Assembly: GCA_902594245.1 (NCBI GenBank)
Contig: CACJLM010000001.1
Coordinates: 93,673 to 157,672 of the forward strand
Length of the DNA: 64,000 bases
Origin: an uncultured Pelagibacteraceae bacterium
GTDB lineage: Bacteria; Pseudomonadota; Alphaproteobacteria; Pelagibacterales; Pelagibacteraceae
Reading direction: 5' to 3'
The notes under the pieces were generated by a model, which was not told the DNA's origin, searched no databases, and was given only the letters and a program-made list of their open reading frames with translations. Made by a program: the position numbers and the translations under genes. Numbering within the stretch: position 1 is the first letter of the stretch; the number at the start of each line of letters is the position of its first letter. Below, one piece after another: positions 28,855-39,601 of the stretch.

Positions 28855-29285
28855 CTTTCGTGGTCAAATTTTTCTATTTTTTTACATGTAGAAATTTTTG
28901 AGATACCTTCCTCATCATTTAAAACAGTTTTTATATAAATTTCCTGTTTTCCTTTTTCAAATAAAATTTGAGTATAAAATTGAGGATAGCCATGTTTATG
29001 TGTTAAAATTTTTCCATTTTCCTCGTATATATTTCTAACATAAGTGTTAGACTTTTTAACGCTCAAGTCTGTTAACCTATATTTTTGGTATGTTTTTTCT
29101 TTGTAAACGTAATTTCTTGTCATTATTAACTCATTTAGATTAAGAATGTATTCATTTTTTAAATATTCATCTTGTTTGTCATCACAAGCACTCATAATAA
29201 TTATTTCTGATTTTAAACTTTGAAAAGGTGAAATTATTAAAAAAAAAAAGATTAAATATCTAACTTTTCTCATTTTTCTCAGCAA
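28851..29285 (-). CDS. Hypothetical secreted protein
   Basis: 144 aa ORF with N-terminal hydrophobic segment. Confidence 0.65.
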   Translation of the reverse strand: MLRKMRKVRYLIFFFLIISPFQSLKSEIIIMSACDDKQDEYLKNEYILNLNELIMTRNYVYKEKTYQKYRLTDLSVKKSNTYVRNIYEENGKILTHKHGYPQFYTQILFEKGKQEIYIKTVLNDEEGISKISTCKKIEKFDHES

Positions 29286-29433
29286 AAAATATTCCTATTA
29301 AAAGAAGAGCTGTCCAGCCTAACCCTAAAAGGCCTTTCAAAATACTTGTATCTGCACTCCAGATTTTAAGTACCAAAGCACCAAATATGAGTCCAATAAT
29401 ATAAATTATGATAAAAATCGAAGTTTTACTCAT
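29260..29433 (-). CDS. Small membrane protein (57 aa), not in ORF track
   Basis: MSKTSIFIIIYIIGLIFGALVLKIWSADTSILKGLLGLGWTALLLIGIFFAEKNEKS; two TM segments. Confidence 0.65.
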   Translation of the reverse strand: MSKTSIFIIIYIIGLIFGALVLKIWSADTSILKGLLGLGWTALLLIGIFFAEKNEKS

Positions 29434-29677
29434 TTTTTAAACTTTTTTTAAATAAAGAAATACCATTTTCAATTTTATATGTATACGACTCTTCGAAACT
29501 TTCTAATTGCCAACCTGTTAATCTTTTTTTTATTATTTCTATATTTTCTTTTTTCCAATCATCAGTTGTATCATCAAGTTTCCAGATTTTTTTTTCTTCA
29601 TTATTTCGCCCACAACCATAACAATACCCAGTGCTAGGATCAGTTTTGCAAATACTTATGCATGGCGAAATAATCAT
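29426..29677 (-). CDS. DUF1289 family protein (start MIISPCISICK; ORF extends to 29740)
   Basis: SPCISICKTDPSTGYCYGCGRNNEEKKIW Cys pattern. Confidence 0.88.
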   Translation of the reverse strand: MIISPCISICKTDPSTGYCYGCGRNNEEKKIWKLDDTTDDWKKENIEIIKKRLTGWQLESFEESYTYKIENGISLFKKSLKNE

Positions 29678-29771
29678 AGTAATATTATAAGGGAAAATTA
29701 ATATAATTTGCAACAATTGTCGTTGGACAAATAAGTTCAATAATAATATAAGACACTAAATTTTTTGAGTT

Positions 29772-29855
29772 GGGCGAGTGGTGGAACGGTAGACACGCCA
29801 GTCTTAGGAACTGGTCTCGCAAGAGGTGAAGGTTCAAGTCCTTTCTCGCCTACCA
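29772..29855 (+). tRNA. tRNA-Leu(TAG)
   Basis: Acceptor GGGCGAG/CTCGCCT, anticodon stem CCAGT-CTTAGGA-ACTGG, variable arm, GGTTCAAGTCC T arm, encoded CCA. Confidence 0.93.
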
Positions 29856-29928
29856 GAAATGGTAGTCGTGTTAGTTTTAGTAAAAAACGTGTCTACCAAT
29901 TCCAATTCAGATTAAATTAGAACAAAAC

Positions 29929-31362
29929 ATGAAAGTAACAGTAGAAAATAAAAAAGGGTTAAACAAGGATGTAAAAGTTTTTGTCGATAAGAAGACAATG
30001 AATGATTACATGGATAAAAAGTATGAAGAGATTAAAGGCACTGTTAATCTCAAAGGATTTAGACCAGGAAAAGTACCAAAAGAAGTTTTAAAAAGACAGT
30101 TTGGTAAAGCAATTTTTGGAGAAGTTTTAGATAAAGTTTTAAAAGAAACCTCAACAAAAGCTTTAGAGGAAAATAAAATTAAACCAGCCGGACAGCCTAA
30201 ATTAGATCTAAAAACTTATGGTGAAGATAAAGATTTAGAATACGTTTTATCTGTAACTGAACTTCCTAAAGTAGAATTAAAATCAATAGAAAATATTAAG
30301 TTTGATGAATATACAGTTAAGATAGATCCCAAAGAAACTGAAAAAAGAATAAAAGAAATTGCAAAAAATCAACCTAACTTTAAAGAGGCTGCAGACAATG
30401 TTACAGCAAAAGAGGGAGATCTAGTCGTTTTTGATTATAATGCTACTGTTAATGAAAAATCATTTAAAGGTGGAGAAGGGAAGAATACACAATTAACACT
30501 AGGCAAAGATTTATTTTTAAAAGGATTTGATAAACAGTTAATTGGAGTAAAGAAAGGTGATGAAAAAAATGTAGAAGCCGTTTTACCTGAAAACTTCCCA
30601 GAAAAAGAATTAGTTAATAAAAAAGCAAAATTTAAATGTTCAATTACATCTATTAAAAATCCAGAAGAAGTTAAAATTGATGATCAATTTGCAAAAAATC
30701 TTGGAGCTAAAGATTTAGATGATCTTAAATCATTAATATTGAAACAGATTAATGATGAATATAAAAATTCTCTAGATCGATTAACTAAAAATCAAATATT
30801 GAAAGAAATTGAAAAATTTAAGGTAAATGATATACCAGAAAATTTATTAGCTGAGGAGGTAAAAATTCTTTCTCAGGGTATGTCGGAAGAGGATGCCAAA
30901 AAAAGTAAAAGTAATTTTGAAGAGATAGCAAAAAAAAGAATTAAAGTTGGATTAGTTCTGAATGAATTTGGAGAACAAAATCAGATAAAAGTTACAGAAC
31001 AAGAGCTTCAACTAGAAGTACAAAAACAAATACAAATGATGCCAGGTCAAGAAAAGATGGTAATGGATTTTTACAAAAAAAATCCGAATGCTTTAGCCAG
31101 TTTAAGAGGAACTGTCTATGAAGAAAAAATTTTAAATGCTATTAAACAAAAGGGTAAACCTTCTAAAAAAGAAATTACAAAAGATGAAGCTGAAAAAATT
31201 CTAAAAGATTCACAAAATCAACAATTAGATACAAATAAAGAACAAATTCGAGATCAAGAAAAAAAGATAGAAACAAAAAAAATAAGCCCTAAAAAAATAG
31301 CCGCTAAATCTAAAAAAGCTAAGACAATTAAGAAAAAAGTAAAAAAAGTTAGCAAAAAGTAA
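29929..31362 (+). CDS. tig: Trigger factor
   Basis: KGFRPGKVPKEVLKRQFG motif, PPIase domain, next to clpP-clpX-lon. Confidence 0.95.
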   Translation: MKVTVENKKGLNKDVKVFVDKKTMNDYMDKKYEEIKGTVNLKGFRPGKVPKEVLKRQFGKAIFGEVLDKVLKETSTKALEENKIKPAGQPKLDLKTYGEDKDLEYVLSVTELPKVELKSIENIKFDEYTVKIDPKETEKRIKEIAKNQPNFKEAADNVTAKEGDLVVFDYNATVNEKSFKGGEGKNTQLTLGKDLFLKGFDKQLIGVKKGDEKNVEAVLPENFPEKELVNKKAKFKCSITSIKNPEEVKIDDQFAKNLGAKDLDDLKSLILKQINDEYKNSLDRLTKNQILKEIEKFKVNDIPENLLAEEVKILSQGMSEEDAKKSKSNFEEIAKKRIKVGLVLNEFGEQNQIKVTEQELQLEVQKQIQMMPGQEKMVMDFYKKNPNALASLRGTVYEEKILNAIKQKGKPSKKEITKDEAEKILKDSQNQQLDTNKEQIRDQEKKIETKKISPKKIAAKSKKAKTIKKKVKKVSKK

Positions 31363-31396
31363 TCCCAAGTTGTATAAGTAGTTCGAATCAACTTTT

Positions 31397-32008
31397 ATGA
31401 CTAACAAATTATCTGAACATATGAGCAATCTTGTGCCAATGGTTGTTGAGCAATCAAACCGAGGTGAAAGAGCATATGACATTTATTCTAGATTATTAAA
31501 AGAAAGAATAATTTTTTTAACGGGTCAAATAAACGACGGTGTTGCATCTCTTGTAACTGCACAACTATTATTTTTAGAAGCTGAGGACCCTAAAAAAGAG
31601 ATCTATTTATATATTAATAGTCCTGGTGGTTTAGTTACATCAGGTTTAGGGATTTATGACACCATGCAATATATAAAACCTGATGTTTCAACTTTATGTA
31701 TTGGTCAAGCTGCATCAATGGGATCATTTCTATTAGCAGCAGGAACAAAAGGAAAAAGATTTTCATTACCAAATTCAAGAATTATGGTTCATCAACCTTC
31801 AGCTGGATTTCAAGGACAAGCTACAGATATTGAGATTCATGCCAATGAAGTTTTATCTTTAAAAAAGAGATTGAATGAAATTTATTCAAAACATACTGGT
31901 AAATCTGTCAATGAAATTAAAACTGCTCTTGAAAGAGATAATTTCATGACTGCAGATACCGCTAAATCTTTTGGACTTATAGACGAAGTGGTAGAAAAAA
32001 GATCTTAA
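31397..32008 (+). CDS. clpP: ATP-dependent Clp protease proteolytic subunit
   Basis: [52 protein letters not shown]. Confidence 0.97.
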   Translation: MTNKLSEHMSNLVPMVVEQSNRGERAYDIYSRLLKERIIFLTGQINDGVASLVTAQLLFLEAEDPKKEIYLYINSPGGLVTSGLGIYDTMQYIKPDVSTLCIGQAASMGSFLLAAGTKGKRFSLPNSRIMVHQPSAGFQGQATDIEIHANEVLSLKKRLNEIYSKHTGKSVNEIKTALERDNFMTADTAKSFGLIDEVVEKRS

Positions 32009-32097
32009 TACACAATATATTGGATTATTCTTATATCAAACTTGATTAGTATGAGTCTTATATAATAGAGTATTAAAATTGATTCGTTTTAAAATTT

Positions 32098-33366
32098 ATG
32101 AGCACAAATAATAAAAATATTTTGTACTGTTCTTTTTGTGGCAAAAGCCAACACGAAGTAAGAAAATTGATTGCTGGTCCAACAGTTTTTATTTGTGACG
32201 AATGTGTTGAACTGTGTATGGATATCATAAAAGAAGAAAGCAAAGATACTTTTGTTAAACACCAAGATGGATTACCTTCTCCAAAAGAAATATGCACAGT
32301 TTTAGATGACTATGTTATTGGGCAAACTCATGCTAAAAAAGTTTTATCAGTTGCCGTTCATAATCATTATAAAAGATTAAATTATGAAAATAAAACTAGT
32401 AAAAATGTTGAGCTTGCAAAATCAAATATTCTTCTTGTAGGTCCAACTGGATGTGGAAAAACTTTATTAGCACAAACACTTGCTAGAATTTTGGACGTAC
32501 CATTTACTATGGCAGATGCAACAACATTAACAGAAGCAGGATATGTTGGAGAAGATGTTGAAAATATTATTTTAAAACTTTTACAAGCAGCGGATTATAA
32601 TGTTGAAAAAGCACAAAGAGGAATAGTATACATCGATGAGGTAGATAAAATTAGTAGAAAATCTGAAAATCCATCTATAACAAGAGACGTTTCAGGAGAA
32701 GGAGTTCAGCAAGCTTTACTAAAAATAATGGAAGGTACAATCGCAAGTGTTCCACCTCAAGGTGGAAGAAAGCATCCACAACAAGAATTTCTTCAAGTTG
32801 ATACAACTAATATTCTGTTTATTTGTGGAGGTGCATTTGCAGGTTTAGATAAGATAATATCTCAAAGAGATAAAGGTACATCGATAGGGTTTGGCGCAGA
32901 TGTAAAAAATACTCAAGATAAAAAAACTGGGGAATGGATGAAAGGATTAGAACCTGAAGACTTACTGAAATATGGATTGATACCAGAATTTATTGGGCGA
33001 CTTCCAATGATAGCAACTTTAGAAGATTTAGATGAAAAATCTTTAATCAAGATATTACAAGAGCCAAAAAATTCTTTAACAAAACAATATCAGGAATTGT
33101 TCAAGTTAGATGGTGCAAAACTTACTTTCAAAGAAACAGCACTAAAAGAAATAGCCCTCAAAGCAATAAGTAAAAAAACTGGTGCCAGAGGATTAAGGTC
33201 AATTTTAGAAAACATCTTGTTGAAGACTATGTATGATCTTCCAAGTCAAGATAATATAGAAGAAGTTATAGTAGATGCTTCAGTTGTAAAAGGTCAGTCA
33301 CAGCCAATAATTGTCCACTCAAAAACAGACGATAAATCTAAATCAACCAAGACATCAGCGGCGTAA
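32098..33366 (+). CDS. clpX: ATP-dependent Clp protease ATP-binding subunit
   Basis: [11 protein letters not shown] zinc finger, [22 protein letters not shown] Walker A. Confidence 0.97.
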   Translation: MSTNNKNILYCSFCGKSQHEVRKLIAGPTVFICDECVELCMDIIKEESKDTFVKHQDGLPSPKEICTVLDDYVIGQTHAKKVLSVAVHNHYKRLNYENKTSKNVELAKSNILLVGPTGCGKTLLAQTLARILDVPFTMADATTLTEAGYVGEDVENIILKLLQAADYNVEKAQRGIVYIDEVDKISRKSENPSITRDVSGEGVQQALLKIMEGTIASVPPQGGRKHPQQEFLQVDTTNILFICGGAFAGLDKIISQRDKGTSIGFGADVKNTQDKKTGEWMKGLEPEDLLKYGLIPEFIGRLPMIATLEDLDEKSLIKILQEPKNSLTKQYQELFKLDGAKLTFKETALKEIALKAISKKTGARGLRSILENILLKTMYDLPSQDNIEEVIVDASVVKGQSQPIIVHSKTDDKSKSTKTSAA

Positions 33367-33426
33367 TATCCTTAATAACTGATAAAAAGGTATTGCAAAT
33401 TAAAATATAATATCCATATTCTATCT

Positions 33427-35805
33427 ATGGACGTAAAAATATCATCACCACTTCTTCCTTTAAGAGACATTGTAGTTTTTCCAAGTATGGTTATTCCATT
33501 ATTTGTAGGAAGAGATAAATCAATATCTGCATTAAATGAGGTGATGAAAAAAGACAAAAAAATAATATTAGTCACTCAAAAAAATTCTGAAATTGATGAC
33601 CCAAAGAAAACAGATATTTTTATGTATGGTTGTGAGGGAAGTATACTTCAGCTTTTGAAATTACCAGATGGCACAGTAAAAGTGTTAATTGAGGGAATTA
33701 AAAGAGTAAAAATTTTAGATTTTAAAGATAATGACAAATTTATTGTGTGTGACTATTCTGCTTACAGCGATATTATTAATGAGGAGGAAGATTTATATCC
33801 TTTAGCTGCCACAGCAGTTAGGCGATTAGAAAAACTTACTTCAATAAATAAAAAAATTTCAAGTGAAACAATTAATAGTATTAAACAATTAAAAGATCCT
33901 TCTCAGATTGCAGACAATATTGCATCACATATAACTGCTACGATTTCAGAAAAACAACAAATATTTGAAACAGTAGATGTAAAAAAAAGACTGAATGCAA
34001 TAATAAAAATCATGGAAAATGAAACTAGTATTATAGGTGTCGAAAAAAGAATTAGAGGAAGAGTTAAAACTCAAATGGAAAAAACCCAAAGAGAGTATTA
34101 TTTAAATGAACAACTTAAAGCTATTCAAAAAGAGCTAGGTGAAATTGAAGATGGCAAGGATGAAAGCACTAGTTTAAACAAAGCAATTCTTAAAGCGAAA
34201 ATGCCTAAAGAAGTTGAGAAAAAGTGTTTACAAGAATTAAAAAAATTAAAAAATATGAGTCCAATGTCTGCTGAGGCTACAGTAGTAAGAAATTATTTGG
34301 ACTGGATGACAGAACTTCCTTGGCATAAAAAAAGTGCTGTTGACATTGATTTAAAAAAAGCTTTGGAAATACTAGACAGAGATCATTTCGGACTTGAAAA
34401 GGTTAAAGAAAGAATAATTGAGTTTCTGGCAGTTCAAAAAAGAATGGAAAAAATTAAAGGGCCAATTCTATGTTTAGTGGGTCCTCCTGGTGTGGGTAAA
34501 ACATCACTAGGTAAGTCAATTGCAAAAGCAACAAATAGAGAATTTGTGAGAATGTCTGTTGGTGGAATGAGAGATGAAGCCGAGATTAGAGGTCATAGAA
34601 GAACATATATTGGATCTCTACCAGGAAAAATAATTCAGATGATGAAAAAAGCTGGAACTAAAAATCCATTAATTTTATTAGATGAAATAGATAAAATTGG
34701 AAATGATTATAGAGGAGATCCTTCTTCAGCTCTTTTAGAAGCTTTGGATCCTGAACAAAACACAACATTCAATGATCATTATCTTGAAGTAGATTATGAT
34801 TTATCAGATGTAATGTTTGTAACTACAGCAAATACTTTAAATATTCTTCCACCTCTTTTAGACAGAATGGAAGTTATAAGATTAGCTGGTTATACAGAAG
34901 ACGAAAAAATAAACATAGCAAATAAATATTTGTTACCAAAACAAATCAAAGATAATGGTGTAAAAGAAAATGAAATGAATTTAGCTAATGATATAATTCA
35001 AGAAATTATAAGAAGTTATACAAAGGAATCTGGAGTTAGAAATTTAGAAAGAGAAATTTCCAAAGTAGCTAGAAAAGTTGTTAAAAAAGTAGTTTCAGGA
35101 GAAGAAAAAGAGGTAAAAATTAATAAAAATAATTTATCTGATTTCTTAGGTGTACCTAAATATAAATCTGGTGAATTAGAAAATGAAAATAGAATAGGAA
35201 TAGTTACAGGTTTGGCTTGGACAGAATATGGTGGAGAAATTTTAAAAATTGAAACAGCAACTATGCCTGGTAAAGGAAGAATGCAAATAACAGGTAAGCT
35301 TGGAGATGTAATGCAGGAGTCTGTAAAAGCAGCAAAATCTTTTGTAAGATCAAAATGTTTAGAATATGGAATCATTCCTCCTTTATTTGAGAAGAAAGAT
35401 TTTCATATTCATGTTCCTGAGGGAGCCACACCAAAAGATGGTCCTTCAGCTGGTATTGGTATGGTTACTTCAATAGTCTCCTCAATAACTAATATTCCAG
35501 TTAAAAAAGATGTAGCAATGACAGGAGAAGTTACACTAACAGGACAGGTTTTGCCTATTGGTGGATTAAAAGAAAAATTAATTGCAGCACATAGAGCAGG
35601 AATTAAACAAGTTTTAATACCGAAAGAAAATGAAAAAGATTTAGTTGATATGCCTAAAAAAATAGTAGATGAAATAAAGATCACTCCTGTTGAATATGCA
35701 GATGAAGTTTTAAAAATTGCACTCACTAAAGAGCTTAAAAAAACAGAATGGGTTGAAGTTGATTTGACTAAAAAAGATGACAAATCTCAAGCTAGTATTC
35801 AATAA
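33427..35805 (+). CDS. lon: Endopeptidase La
   Basis: GPPGVGKTSLGKSIA, PKDGPSAGIGM catalytic Ser-region. Confidence 0.97.
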   Translation: MDVKISSPLLPLRDIVVFPSMVIPLFVGRDKSISALNEVMKKDKKIILVTQKNSEIDDPKKTDIFMYGCEGSILQLLKLPDGTVKVLIEGIKRVKILDFKDNDKFIVCDYSAYSDIINEEEDLYPLAATAVRRLEKLTSINKKISSETINSIKQLKDPSQIADNIASHITATISEKQQIFETVDVKKRLNAIIKIMENETSIIGVEKRIRGRVKTQMEKTQREYYLNEQLKAIQKELGEIEDGKDESTSLNKAILKAKMPKEVEKKCLQELKKLKNMSPMSAEATVVRNYLDWMTELPWHKKSAVDIDLKKALEILDRDHFGLEKVKERIIEFLAVQKRMEKIKGPILCLVGPPGVGKTSLGKSIAKATNREFVRMSVGGMRDEAEIRGHRRTYIGSLPGKIIQMMKKAGTKNPLILLDEIDKIGNDYRGDPSSALLEALDPEQNTTFNDHYLEVDYDLSDVMFVTTANTLNILPPLLDRMEVIRLAGYTEDEKINIANKYLLPKQIKDNGVKENEMNLANDIIQEIIRSYTKESGVRNLEREISKVARKVVKKVVSGEEKEVKINKNNLSDFLGVPKYKSGELENENRIGIVTGLAWTEYGGEILKIETATMPGKGRMQITGKLGDVMQESVKAAKSFVRSKCLEYGIIPPLFEKKDFHIHVPEGATPKDGPSAGIGMVTSIVSSITNIPVKKDVAMTGEVTLTGQVLPIGGLKEKLIAAHRAGIKQVLIPKENEKDLVDMPKKIVDEIKITPVEYADEVLKIALTKELKKTEWVEVDLTKKDDKSQASIQ

Positions 35806-35900
35806 TAATTAATTTACTTTATCTAAAATAAGGATATAAAACACATAATTTGAATTTGGGGTAGTTAGACTTCATACTAAGGATTTGGTAAGATTCTAAA

Positions 35901-36119
35901 ATGAAAAAATTTAAAATCTGTTTAACATTATCATTATTTTGGATAGTATTTGTGGGTTATCTTGTTTGGGCGAATGGATTGTTGGCAAGAGGAACTAAAG
36001 ATTTTAGATGGGATGAATGGATATGGTTTGGACTGATACCTGCAATAGTACCTTATCTATTTTATTACATATGGAAACCAGAAGTTATAACAAATTTTTT
36101 TAAACAAAATAAACAATGA
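35901..36119 (+). CDS. Small hypothetical membrane protein
   Basis: 72 aa, two hydrophobic segments. Confidence 0.6.
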   Translation: MKKFKICLTLSLFWIVFVGYLVWANGLLARGTKDFRWDEWIWFGLIPAIVPYLFYYIWKPEVITNFFKQNKQ

Positions 36120-36225
36120 AAATAGAAATTTATTCACAGAACTTAAATTTGATATATGAAAATAGCATTTTACTTGTTGATTATTGCTATCAAGGTATCA
36201 TTAATTTAGTCACTTACATAAATCT

Positions 36226-37002
36226 TTGATTTTTTTAAACTTATTTTTAATTTTTTTATTAGGCGCTTGTCTAGGCAGTTTTGCAAATGTTTGTATTTAT
36301 CGTTTACCTAAAAATAAACAGATTATTAGTGGCAGATCTTCATGTCCAAAATGTAAAAAAAAAATTAATTGGTACGATAATTTACCTTTAATTTCTTTTT
36401 TTTTTTTAAATAGAAAATGTAGAAATTGTAATAAGATTATATCTACGAGATATTTTATTGTTGAACTTATAACTGGAATTGCTTTTTTATTAATTTACCT
36501 AAATTTCAAAAATTTGAATACAGTTATTTTTTTATCTATTTTAGTTTTAATTTTTATTATAATTTTTTTTATTGACCTAGAAAATTATATTATCCCAGAT
36601 ACTTTAAATTTTATTATTATAGGTTTGGCACTATTAAAAAACTTTTTACCAAATTTTAATACAAGCTTAATTCATGAAATAAACCAATCAATTATTGGTG
36701 GTATGGTTGGATATATAAGCATTTGGTTGATTATTTATTTATATAAAACTTTTAAAAAAATTGATGGTATGGGATTAGGTGATGCTAAACTAATGGCTGG
36801 TATTGGTTTTTTATTCGGTTGGCAATCTATACCTTTTGTCCTTTTTGTTTCATCTATTTTAGGACTGATTTTCGTTGTCCCATCACTAATAAAAAAACAG
36901 AAAAATATGAGGACCGAAATTCCTTTTGGGCCCTTTATTATATTAGCCTGCTTGATTTATTTTGTCTATGGAAGTCAGTTATACGATCTAATATTAGTTT
37001 AA
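36226..37002 (+). CDS. pilD: Prepilin peptidase / N-methyltransferase (A24), TTG start
   Basis: GACLGSFANVCIYRLP, CPKCKKKINWYDNLPLISF, FFIDLENYIIPDTLNF, GMGLGDAKLMAGIGF. Confidence 0.93.
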   Translation: MIFLNLFLIFLLGACLGSFANVCIYRLPKNKQIISGRSSCPKCKKKINWYDNLPLISFFFLNRKCRNCNKIISTRYFIVELITGIAFLLIYLNFKNLNTVIFLSILVLIFIIIFFIDLENYIIPDTLNFIIIGLALLKNFLPNFNTSLIHEINQSIIGGMVGYISIWLIIYLYKTFKKIDGMGLGDAKLMAGIGFLFGWQSIPFVLFVSSILGLIFVVPSLIKKQKNMRTEIPFGPFIILACLIYFVYGSQLYDLILV

Positions 37003-37032
37003 ATTTTGAATATTAAATAGTATTATTTAATT

Positions 37033-38043
37033 ATGATAAATAAAATATCCGAATTAGCAAAAACAAATAAAAAAATTTCTGATTTTCACTTAAGAGGTGG
37101 CTCAGATATCTCATATAGAGTTTTGGGAGATATTGTAATTGAGCCTAATAGTAAAATTACTGATAAGGATTTACAAGAATTATTAAAGAACAATTGTTCA
37201 GAAGATGAGATAAAAAAATTTGATATCAAAAATGAATTAGATACAGCAGTAATGTTAGGAGAGTTAAGATTTAGAGCTAATTTTTACAAAACGTTAAATG
37301 GTCTAGCTGCTGTATTAAGAAGAGTTGAGACAAAAATTCCTTTAATGGAAGATTTAAATTTACCGCAAGTCTTATTTACATTACTTGATGCTCATAAAGG
37401 TTTAGTGTTAGTAACCGGCCCTACAGGATCTGGTAAATCAACTACACTTGCAGCAATTATCAATCAAATAAATGAGTCTAGACCAGCAAATATCATAACC
37501 ATTGAAGATCCAGTAGAATTTATTCACAAAGATAAGAAAAGTATTGTTTCACAAAGAGAAGTTGGAAAACAAACTGAAAGTTTTGCACACGCATTAAAAG
37601 CTGCTTTAAGAGAAGATCCTGATGTAATTTTAGTTGGTGAGCTAAGAGATTTAGAAACTATTGGAATGGCTTTAACTGCAGCTGAAACAGGACATTTAGT
37701 TTTCGGAACATTACACACAAGTGGTGCACCAAATACTGTAAACAGAATTATTGATGTTTTTCCACCAGAACAACAAGGTCAAATAAGAGCACAATTAGCA
37801 GAGTCATTAAATATGGTGGTTACACAAAAATTGTTTAAGAAAAAAGATGGATCTGGAAGAGTGGGTGCTTTTGAAGTAATGGTTTGTAATGCACCTATTA
37901 AAAATTTAATTCGTGAGGCTAAAATCCATCAAATTCCAAGTGTGATGCAAACTGCTCAGCGTGAAGGTATGATTACAATGGAAAAATCAATAGATGATCT
38001 AATTGGCAGAGGAGATATATCAAATGCGGAAAAAAACAATTAA
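37033..38043 (+). CDS. pilT: Type IV pilus retraction ATPase
   Basis: GPTGSGKSTTLAAIINQIN, EDPVEFIHKDKKSIVSQREVG, AAETGHLVFGTLHTSGAPNTVNRIIDVFP. Confidence 0.95.
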   Translation: MINKISELAKTNKKISDFHLRGGSDISYRVLGDIVIEPNSKITDKDLQELLKNNCSEDEIKKFDIKNELDTAVMLGELRFRANFYKTLNGLAAVLRRVETKIPLMEDLNLPQVLFTLLDAHKGLVLVTGPTGSGKSTTLAAIINQINESRPANIITIEDPVEFIHKDKKSIVSQREVGKQTESFAHALKAALREDPDVILVGELRDLETIGMALTAAETGHLVFGTLHTSGAPNTVNRIIDVFPPEQQGQIRAQLAESLNMVVTQKLFKKKDGSGRVGAFEVMVCNAPIKNLIREAKIHQIPSVMQTAQREGMITMEKSIDDLIGRGDISNAEKNN

Positions 38044-38908
38044 AGGATTTACTTTAATCGAATTATTAGTTGTTATAGCCATAATTGGTATTTTATCAGG
38101 AACAGGTGTAGTGGCTTATAATAGTTATACTTCAGCTGCAAAAGAAACAGCAACAAAATCTAATCATACAAAAATTGTAAATAGTATGGAAAGTGAATTT
38201 GCAAAATGTAAATTAGATAAAAGTTCTACTATATTTAATTCTCATAAATGTAACTCATCAAATCGACCATCTACAGGTACAATTAACAATTATGTTAATA
38301 GCTTAGGTCTTAAAAATCCTTACGATAAAAGTCGACCTGTAGCACAGTCTAATGTTTGTACATCTGGATCAATTGCAATCTCAGAAAAAGAAACTGGGTC
38401 ATATAATGTTGCTTATGCATCAATTAAAAAGAAGAAAAAACATACTTCTTTAGTGAGCTCTGGCTGGTCTAAAAATTACTCTAAAACCAAAACAACTTCA
38501 GTGGCTTTTACTTGTGCTTCTAAAGCTTCTGCATCAAGTGGTCCTAAACAAACTATTTATACTTATAAACCACCTCATGATGGACCAGGTGCTGGTATAA
38601 TAGTTGATGAAAATGGTAATATGCTAGCGGGTCAAGGGGCTCATGCATGTGGTCCAGACTGTTTTAACGGTAAAATGCCTAATTGGTATACAACTGATAC
38701 AAATGGAAACAGAATTTATCCTGGTAGACCTGGAAGTAAATGGAGATGGGTTATGACAGAAGGTGCATCTGCAAGTGGAAATATTGCATCATCATGCAAT
38801 GGTGGAAATTGTAAATATAATTTTTCTGATGGAACTTATACAGTTTTAAATTCTGGAGTTACCTACAAAGCTGGAGAGAGTATAGATAATAGGAAAGCTA
38901 TTCCATAA
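38024..38908 (+). CDS. Type IV pilin-like protein with long C-terminal extension (start MRKKTIKGFTLIEL)
   Basis: Class III prepilin signal GFTLIELLVVIAIIG; KCKLDKSS and KNPYDKSRP match the 53-56 kb pilins. Confidence 0.88.
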   Translation: MRKKTIKGFTLIELLVVIAIIGILSGTGVVAYNSYTSAAKETATKSNHTKIVNSMESEFAKCKLDKSSTIFNSHKCNSSNRPSTGTINNYVNSLGLKNPYDKSRPVAQSNVCTSGSIAISEKETGSYNVAYASIKKKKKHTSLVSSGWSKNYSKTKTTSVAFTCASKASASSGPKQTIYTYKPPHDGPGAGIIVDENGNMLAGQGAHACGPDCFNGKMPNWYTTDTNGNRIYPGRPGSKWRWVMTEGASASGNIASSCNGGNCKYNFSDGTYTVLNSGVTYKAGESIDNRKAIP

Positions 38909-38914
38909 ATTTCT

Positions 38915-39601
38915 ATGAATAAAAGAATAAAAGCTTTTACACTACTAGAACTTTTAGTTGTTTTAGCTGTTCTTGGTGTGTTTTCTGTAATTGCTTATCC
39001 AAATATTTCAAGCTGGATAACAGATCGTGAAGTTAAAAAAGAAACTTACGAAACTGTTGCTTTTATTAAAGAGAGAAAATCAGAAGTTACCAGTGGAAAG
39101 TATGGAATGGTTCAAATTTTATTTAATAGACAGCTTCAAGTTTTTACAATGAACCCTGAAAAATTTTCTCAAATTTATAAAGGCTTTAATTCTCCTTATG
39201 CATCTCACAAACAGAATTATACTTGTGGCTTTGGAGATACAGCAGGTTTCACTAGACAAAATCAATATGATAAAGAAGATTTTGGTCCTTACGTTTCAAG
39301 TAGCAACGTTCATATTTATCCAAGCGCATGGCACAACCCAAGCAGGACTGCAGTCTGTATAACAAAAGATGGGTCAATATCATATTACCGACCCAATCAA
39401 AATGGCAGAGTTAAAGATCAAGAAACTGGTAAATGGGTTGATTTTTTTATGTTTTGCTCAAAATCAAATACTACTGAAAGCACATGTAAATACAGTTCTA
39501 ATCATGATTATAGATATATGATTACACTTGACCGCTTTCAAAATATTAAAGTTTTGAAATATAGTAAGAATAAAAATAAATGGATAAAAATAGATGGCTA
39601 A
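38915..39601 (+). CDS. Minor pilin (GspH/FimT-like)
   Basis: KAFTLLELLVVLAVLGVFSVIAYP. Confidence 0.8.
   Translation: MNKRIKAFTLLELLVVLAVLGVFSVIAYPNISSWITDREVKKETYETVAFIKERKSEVTSGKYGMVQILFNRQLQVFTMNPEKFSQIYKGFNSPYASHKQNYTCGFGDTAGFTRQNQYDKEDFGPYVSSSNVHIYPSAWHNPSRTAVCITKDGSISYYRPNQNGRVKDQETGKWVDFFMFCSKSNTTESTCKYSSNHDYRYMITLDRFQNIKVLKYSKNKNKWIKIDG

Noticed and set aside
32009-32097. Possible heat-shock (RpoH-type) promoter between clpP and clpX
   Set aside because: CTTG and CTTATAT elements are present but spacing (12 bp) does not fit the expected 17-18 bp
35016-35783. Long antisense ORFs (119 and 124 aa) opposite lon
   Set aside because: Mirror ORFs on the opposite strand of a clear lon CDS; low-complexity translations
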